NCBI GenBank assembly: GCA_024958655.1
Contig: JANWUR010000002.1
Span: 62,001 to 126,000 of the forward strand
From: Cyanobium sp. FGCU6
Lineage (GTDB): Bacteria > Cyanobacteriota > Cyanobacteriia > PCC-6307 > Cyanobiaceae
DNA: 64,000 nt
Direction: 5' to 3'
The position numbers and the translations under genes were made by a program. A model generated the notes under the pieces. That model saw only the letters and a list, made by a program, of their open reading frames with translations. It did no database searches and was not told the origin of the DNA. This document shows positions 60,477 through 64,000 of this stretch, piece after piece (the stretch's first letter is position 1; every line of letters starts with the position of its first letter).

Positions 60477-61808
60477 ATGACCAGCTGGATTGACGCCTGT
60501 GCACGCCCGCGGGTACGACCGGATGGGTTCGACTGGGATGTGTTCCTCTCCTATCGATCCCTCGACCGGGAGTGGACCATCGCCCTGTACGACGCCCTGA
60601 GCCAATGCGGCTATCGGGTGTTCCTCGATCAGTTCGTGCTGGTGGCAGGCAAGGGCCTCACCTCCCAGCTGGGCCAGAACCTGGAGCGCAGCGCCAGTGG
60701 CGTGCTGATCTGGTCGACGCGCACGGGCGACTCGGCCTGGGTGGAGGCGGAGATCGACGCGATGAGTGCCAGGCAGAAGAACAGCCAGGGCTCGGACTTT
60801 CCCTTCTTCTATGTGGTGGCCTCCCTGGATGGCAAGAAGCCGCCGGGAGTGCTGGGCGGCCAGCTCTACCTCGACTTTTCCGCCTATCCCGATGGTCCGA
60901 CGGGGGTCGAACTGGTGAAGCTGACGGCCGGCCTGCGCGGTGAACCACCCGGAGCGGAAGCCGTGCGGATGGCAGCGGACTTCGACACCGCCCGCAAGAA
61001 GGAACCGGCCGATCTGCGCGCCCTGGCCCAGGCCGGTCTGTTCGAGGAGATGGTGGCCAAGGTGAAAGGCGACGACCCTGCCTACACCACCACCGCCCAG
61101 CTTCCGGCCAAGGCGGTGGAACTGCTGATCAGCAGCAAGCAGTACCAGGCTGGCGATGCCGGCAGGGCTGGGGAGGCTCTGACGGCAGCTCTTGCACGCT
61201 TCCCGGAATCCGTGCGTCTGCGTCAGCTGCAGGGGCTGTTGCTGCGTCGCACAGGCCAGCTGGAGCGGGCCCATTACGAGCTTTCGAAACTGCTGGAGGA
61301 GAGCCAGCGCGATACAGAAACCCTCGGCATGCTGGCGGCGGTGTGGGCGGATCGCTGGGAGCGGCACGACAGCAAGGGGGAGCCAGACGAAGCCCGGGAC
61401 GCCCTCGAGCAATCCCAGGTGCTCTATGCCGAGGGCTTCAGCAAGATTCCCACCGACACCTATACGGGCATCAACGCCGCGTCGAAAGCGGCGATGATGG
61501 GGAAGATCGAGCAGGCGAAGGAACTGGCCGCAAAGGTGCTCGAAAGGCTGGAGGAGCTGGCGCGAACCCGAGGCGGAGCGCCTTCCTCCGACTACTGGGA
61601 ACGGGTGACGGAGCCTGAGGCCCTGTTGCTGCTGGGTGAAGGTGAACGCGCGTGCAAACTGTTCCACGACGCTCGCGTCGCCCACCAGGGAGAGAAAGGC
61701 AATCTCGAGAGCACGGCCAAGCAGATCCAACGGCTGCTGGCCGTTCTGCCGGTGGAGGAGGCCGTGAGGGCCCGGCTGACGCAGGAGTTCCACATCTCCA
61801 CGGGCTGA
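60477..61808 (+). CDS. TIR domain protein with TPR-S/TRAFs-binding-like C-terminal domain
   Basis: 443 residues from ATG 60477; the frame is open upstream without domain similarity. The TIR domain (about 18-150) shows WDVFLSYRSLDREWTIALYDAL, RVFLDQ and SAWVEAE, in which Glu92 is the conserved NADase catalytic glutamate. After a linker comes a TPR-like helical array (about 175-420) of the MAP3K TRAFs-binding/TPR-S type: LRALAQAGLFEEMVA, ETLGMLAAVWADRW, TYTGINAAS and a YWERVTEPEALLLLGE segment. Such arrays act as sensors in predicted conflict systems. It is predicted to degrade NAD+ or make a signal from it when triggered. Confidence 0.85.
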   Translation: MTSWIDACARPRVRPDGFDWDVFLSYRSLDREWTIALYDALSQCGYRVFLDQFVLVAGKGLTSQLGQNLERSASGVLIWSTRTGDSAWVEAEIDAMSARQKNSQGSDFPFFYVVASLDGKKPPGVLGGQLYLDFSAYPDGPTGVELVKLTAGLRGEPPGAEAVRMAADFDTARKKEPADLRALAQAGLFEEMVAKVKGDDPAYTTTAQLPAKAVELLISSKQYQAGDAGRAGEALTAALARFPESVRLRQLQGLLLRRTGQLERAHYELSKLLEESQRDTETLGMLAAVWADRWERHDSKGEPDEARDALEQSQVLYAEGFSKIPTDTYTGINAASKAAMMGKIEQAKELAAKVLERLEELARTRGGAPSSDYWERVTEPEALLLLGEGERACKLFHDARVAHQGEKGNLESTAKQIQRLLAVLPVEEAVRARLTQEFHISTG

Positions 61809-61885
61809 TCGCCGGGAGGTTGCAATCCTCCGGTGGATCCGGATCCGATCCGCTGCGGCGCAGTGGCACGAGACCTGCGCTGCGG

Positions 61886-62548
61886 TCAGCACTCCAGCTG
61901 TCCGTCCTCGATCCGGACAAGCCGCTGGGCTCGGTGGGCCACAGCAGCGTCATGGGTGACCAGCACAATCGTGATGCCCTCCTGGTGAAGCTGGCTGATC
62001 AACTCCATCACCTCCTGGCCGGTGCGCGTGTCCAGGGCGCCCGTGGGCTCGTCCGCCAGCACCAGCTCCGGTTGGTTCACAAGCGCACGGGCGATGGCCA
62101 CCCGTTGCTGCTGACCACCGGAAAGCTGGCTGGGGAGATGGTCGAGACGTTCGCCCAGACCCACCCGTTCCAGCATGCGGCGTGCGCACACCTGGCGCTC
62201 ACGACGCGGGTAGCCGGCATACACCATGGGCAGCATCACGTTCTCCATGGCACTGAGGCGGCTGAGCAAGTTGAACTGCTGAAAGACAAAGCCAATGCGG
62301 AAGTTGCGCAGATCGGTTCGTTCGTTATCGCTTAGGCTGGTCACATCGCGGCCATCAAAGTAGTAGCGCCCCCGGCTCGGCGGCTCAAGGCAGCCGAGAA
62401 TGTTCATCAGGGTGGATTTGCCAGATCCAGAAGCACCCATAATCGCCACGTATTCTCCCCGCAGGATGGTGAGATTCACATCACTCAGGATCGGCGCCTC
62501 CAGCTCACCCACCTGATACACCTTGCCGATATGGTCCAGCTGAAGCAT
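61886..62548 (-). CDS. MacB-type ABC transporter ATP-binding protein
   Basis: 220 residues from ATG 62548. Walker A is GASGSGKST, the Q-loop lies in FVFQQFNLL, the signature is LSGGQQQRV, Walker B is LVLADEPTGALD and the H-loop is VTHD. It is of the MacB/LolD type that powers extrusion through a FtsX-like permease. The permease gene ends two bases upstream, same strand. A bulged hairpin around 61812-61833 separates it from the convergent TIR gene. Confidence 0.92.
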   Translation of the reverse strand: MLQLDHIGKVYQVGELEAPILSDVNLTILRGEYVAIMGASGSGKSTLMNILGCLEPPSRGRYYFDGRDVTSLSDNERTDLRNFRIGFVFQQFNLLSRLSAMENVMLPMVYAGYPRRERQVCARRMLERVGLGERLDHLPSQLSGGQQQRVAIARALVNQPELVLADEPTGALDTRTGQEVMELISQLHQEGITIVLVTHDAAVAHRAQRLVRIEDGQLEC

Positions 62549-62550
62549 GG

Positions 62551-63879
62551 CTAGGTGCTGCGCAGCGCCTCGATCGGGTCGAGTCGGGCGGCCTTGCGGG
62601 CGGGGTAGGAGCCGAAGAACACGCCGATCGCCATGCAGAACAACAGTGAAATCAGAACCGCATCCAGCGACATCCCCACCCTCCAACCGAAGGCATGGTT
62701 GATCAAGGCCGAGGCCACCACACCGAGGCTCACGCCGGCGAGGCCGCCGCAGCAAGAGAGCACCACCGATTCGCTCAGAAACTGCTGCAGGATGTCGGAA
62801 CTGCGGGCACCGATGGCGCGGCGGATGCCGATTTCGCGGGTCCGCTCACTCACTGAGACCAACATGATGTTCATAATGCCGATCCCACCCACGAGCAGGG
62901 AGATTGCGGCCGAGCCCCCCAGCAAGGCTGTGAACACTTTGGCCACCGAGGTGGAGGCGCTGACGAGATCGGCCTGGCTGCGCACCAGGAAGTCGTCCTG
63001 CTTCGGGGGTTGGATGCCATGGCGTCGCCGCAGCAGGTTGGTGATCTGAAACTCCGCGGCCTCCATCTGCTCCGGCTGCCTGGCCGATACGGAGATGGCA
63101 TCGAGGGCGATGCCGCTGATGGCATTCACCCCCACGATGCGACTGGCCATCGTGGTCAGAGGGATCAGCACCTGATCATCCATGTCTCGGAAGGCCGTGA
63201 CTCCCTTGTATTCCAGGGTGCCGATCACCGTGAAGGGTTCTCCCTGGATCCGCACGGTCGTCTGCAGCGCGCTCTCGGCATTGAGCCCGAGACTGTCCAC
63301 CACCGTCTGCCCCAGAACCGCCACCCGGGTGGCGCGGAGCAGGTCGTCGGTGTTGAAGAAACGGCCGCTGAGCGGCAGGAAGTCGCGCACCGTCACGTAG
63401 TCGGGAGTGGTTCCCACCACGAAGGTGCTGGTGTTGCGGTCGCCGTACACCACCTGGGCTCGCCGGTTCAACACCGGTGCCACAGCCGCCACAGCCGAGC
63501 TGGCGCTGGCGATCGCCTTGGCGTCCTCCCAGGTGAGCGTGGTGGCCGAACCGGCCCCCTGGGAGGCGGGGCTGCCGGTGGTGGCCACGCCGCTCTGGAT
63601 GAAGAGGAGATTGGAGCCGAGAGATCTGAGTTGGTTCACCGTCTGCGTCTGGGCTCCACGGCCGATGGTCACCATGGCGATCACGGCGGCGATGCCGATG
63701 ATCACCCCCAGCATGGTGAGCAGGGAGCGCATGCGGTTGGCCGCCAGCGATTCCCATGCCAATGGCACCGACTCGGCCAGCTGGGCCAGCCGCCTGTTGG
63801 TGCGCGAGCGCAGGGGCGCGGCCTGAGCCCGAAGGGCCTGCGCAGCGGAGAAGCCTGTGGAGGGCGTGGTAAAAGCCAT
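62551..63879 (-). CDS. MacB-type ABC transporter permease
   Basis: 442 residues from ATG 63879. An N-terminal span (MRSLLTMLGVIIGIAAVIAMVTIG), a large periplasmic MacB core domain (about 80-300) and three C-terminal spans with the FtsX signature (GGIGIMNIMLVSVSERTREIGIRRAIGA, and PARKAARLDPIEALR at the end) are seen. It forms an exporter or mechanotransmitter with the ATPase; a HlyD-type adaptor gene may lie upstream, outside the window. Substrate unknown. Confidence 0.9.
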   Translation of the reverse strand: MAFTTPSTGFSAAQALRAQAAPLRSRTNRRLAQLAESVPLAWESLAANRMRSLLTMLGVIIGIAAVIAMVTIGRGAQTQTVNQLRSLGSNLLFIQSGVATTGSPASQGAGSATTLTWEDAKAIASASSAVAAVAPVLNRRAQVVYGDRNTSTFVVGTTPDYVTVRDFLPLSGRFFNTDDLLRATRVAVLGQTVVDSLGLNAESALQTTVRIQGEPFTVIGTLEYKGVTAFRDMDDQVLIPLTTMASRIVGVNAISGIALDAISVSARQPEQMEAAEFQITNLLRRRHGIQPPKQDDFLVRSQADLVSASTSVAKVFTALLGGSAAISLLVGGIGIMNIMLVSVSERTREIGIRRAIGARSSDILQQFLSESVVLSCCGGLAGVSLGVVASALINHAFGWRVGMSLDAVLISLLFCMAIGVFFGSYPARKAARLDPIEALRST

Positions 63880-63899
63880 GGGACAACGACTCAACGCAT

Positions 63900-63928
63900 C
63901 CTTCCAGCACCCTGAGGCTGCTGGAAGG
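63900..63928. repeat. Perfect 10-bp inverted repeat upstream of the macB-like permease
   Basis: CCTTCCAGCA (63900-63909) and TGCTGGAAGG (63919-63928) with a nine-base loop, 21 bases upstream of the permease ATG. No T-run follows on either strand. It could be a weak terminator of the gene upstream or a regulatory hairpin. The remaining 72 bases to the window end hold no gene I can support. Confidence 0.5.
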
Positions 63929-64000
63929 GGGAATTGGAGCGCACGGGCTTGTCGTTTGGTGGCCGTCTTCCCGGAAAGGTGAGGAACACATGCTCCCCCA

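Noticed and set aside
60284-60493. 69-residue frame between the patatin and TIR genes
   Set aside because: Ala/Pro/Gly-rich, no ribosome-binding site, overlaps the TIR gene start; not convincing as a third member of the islet.

Overview
The window is a dense, GC-rich bacterial chromosome segment, most likely from a freshwater or brackish picocyanobacterium of the Cyanobium/Vulcanococcus/Synechococcus group. Supporting this are an SLH-domain (OprB/Som-type) porin, a UbiC-like chorismate lyase of the type cyanobacteria use for plastoquinone synthesis, acyl-lipid desaturases in tandem, scattered HIP1 octamers (GCGATCGC) and very high GC. The taxon is an inference. I saw no rRNA, tRNA, CRISPR array, insertion sequence or prophage gene.

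1-22.8 kb is a large organosulfur-scavenging region. It opens with the 3' part of a porin. Next come two SsuABC-type sulfonate importers with SsuD. A leftward set follows: a sulfonate-binding protein, an arylsulfatase and a methyltransferase. A divergent rightward block carries SfnG (dimethyl sulfone monooxygenase), an SsuE/MsuE-type FMN reductase, a DszC-like flavin monooxygenase and a bifunctional RibBA that makes the flavin precursor on site. Then come an outer-membrane barrel overlapping a complete Liv-type ABC importer, and SfnB. Read together: entry through the outer membrane, uptake by several ABC systems, reductive supply of FMNH2, and oxidative C-S cleavage to sulfite.

22.9-43.5 kb is mostly housekeeping: rubrerythrin; a leftward set of a PLP-dependent C-S lyase-like protein, GcvH and GcvP; two DesC-type desaturases around an unknown gene; RplI; DnaB; a MazEF-like toxin-antitoxin pair; MnmG; a GspC-like membrane protein; chorismate lyase; several small conserved unknowns; an SprT-like protein; LigA; and a DUF427 protein.

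43.5-55.1 kb is leftward: a large two-domain predicted phosphatase/phytase-like protein with a candidate Pho box, then a tight operon (desaturase, MetX-like hydrolase, type III glutamine synthetase, VTT-domain membrane protein), an EAL-domain c-di-GMP phosphodiesterase with an unusual C-terminal domain, and a decayed carboxylesterase. 55.4-64 kb holds ValS, a rightward two-gene islet (patatin phospholipase plus TIR-TPR protein) that looks like a candidate defence or abortive-infection system, and a leftward MacB-type ABC exporter.

The two places most worth attention are the flavin-autonomous organosulfur island and the patatin/TIR islet.
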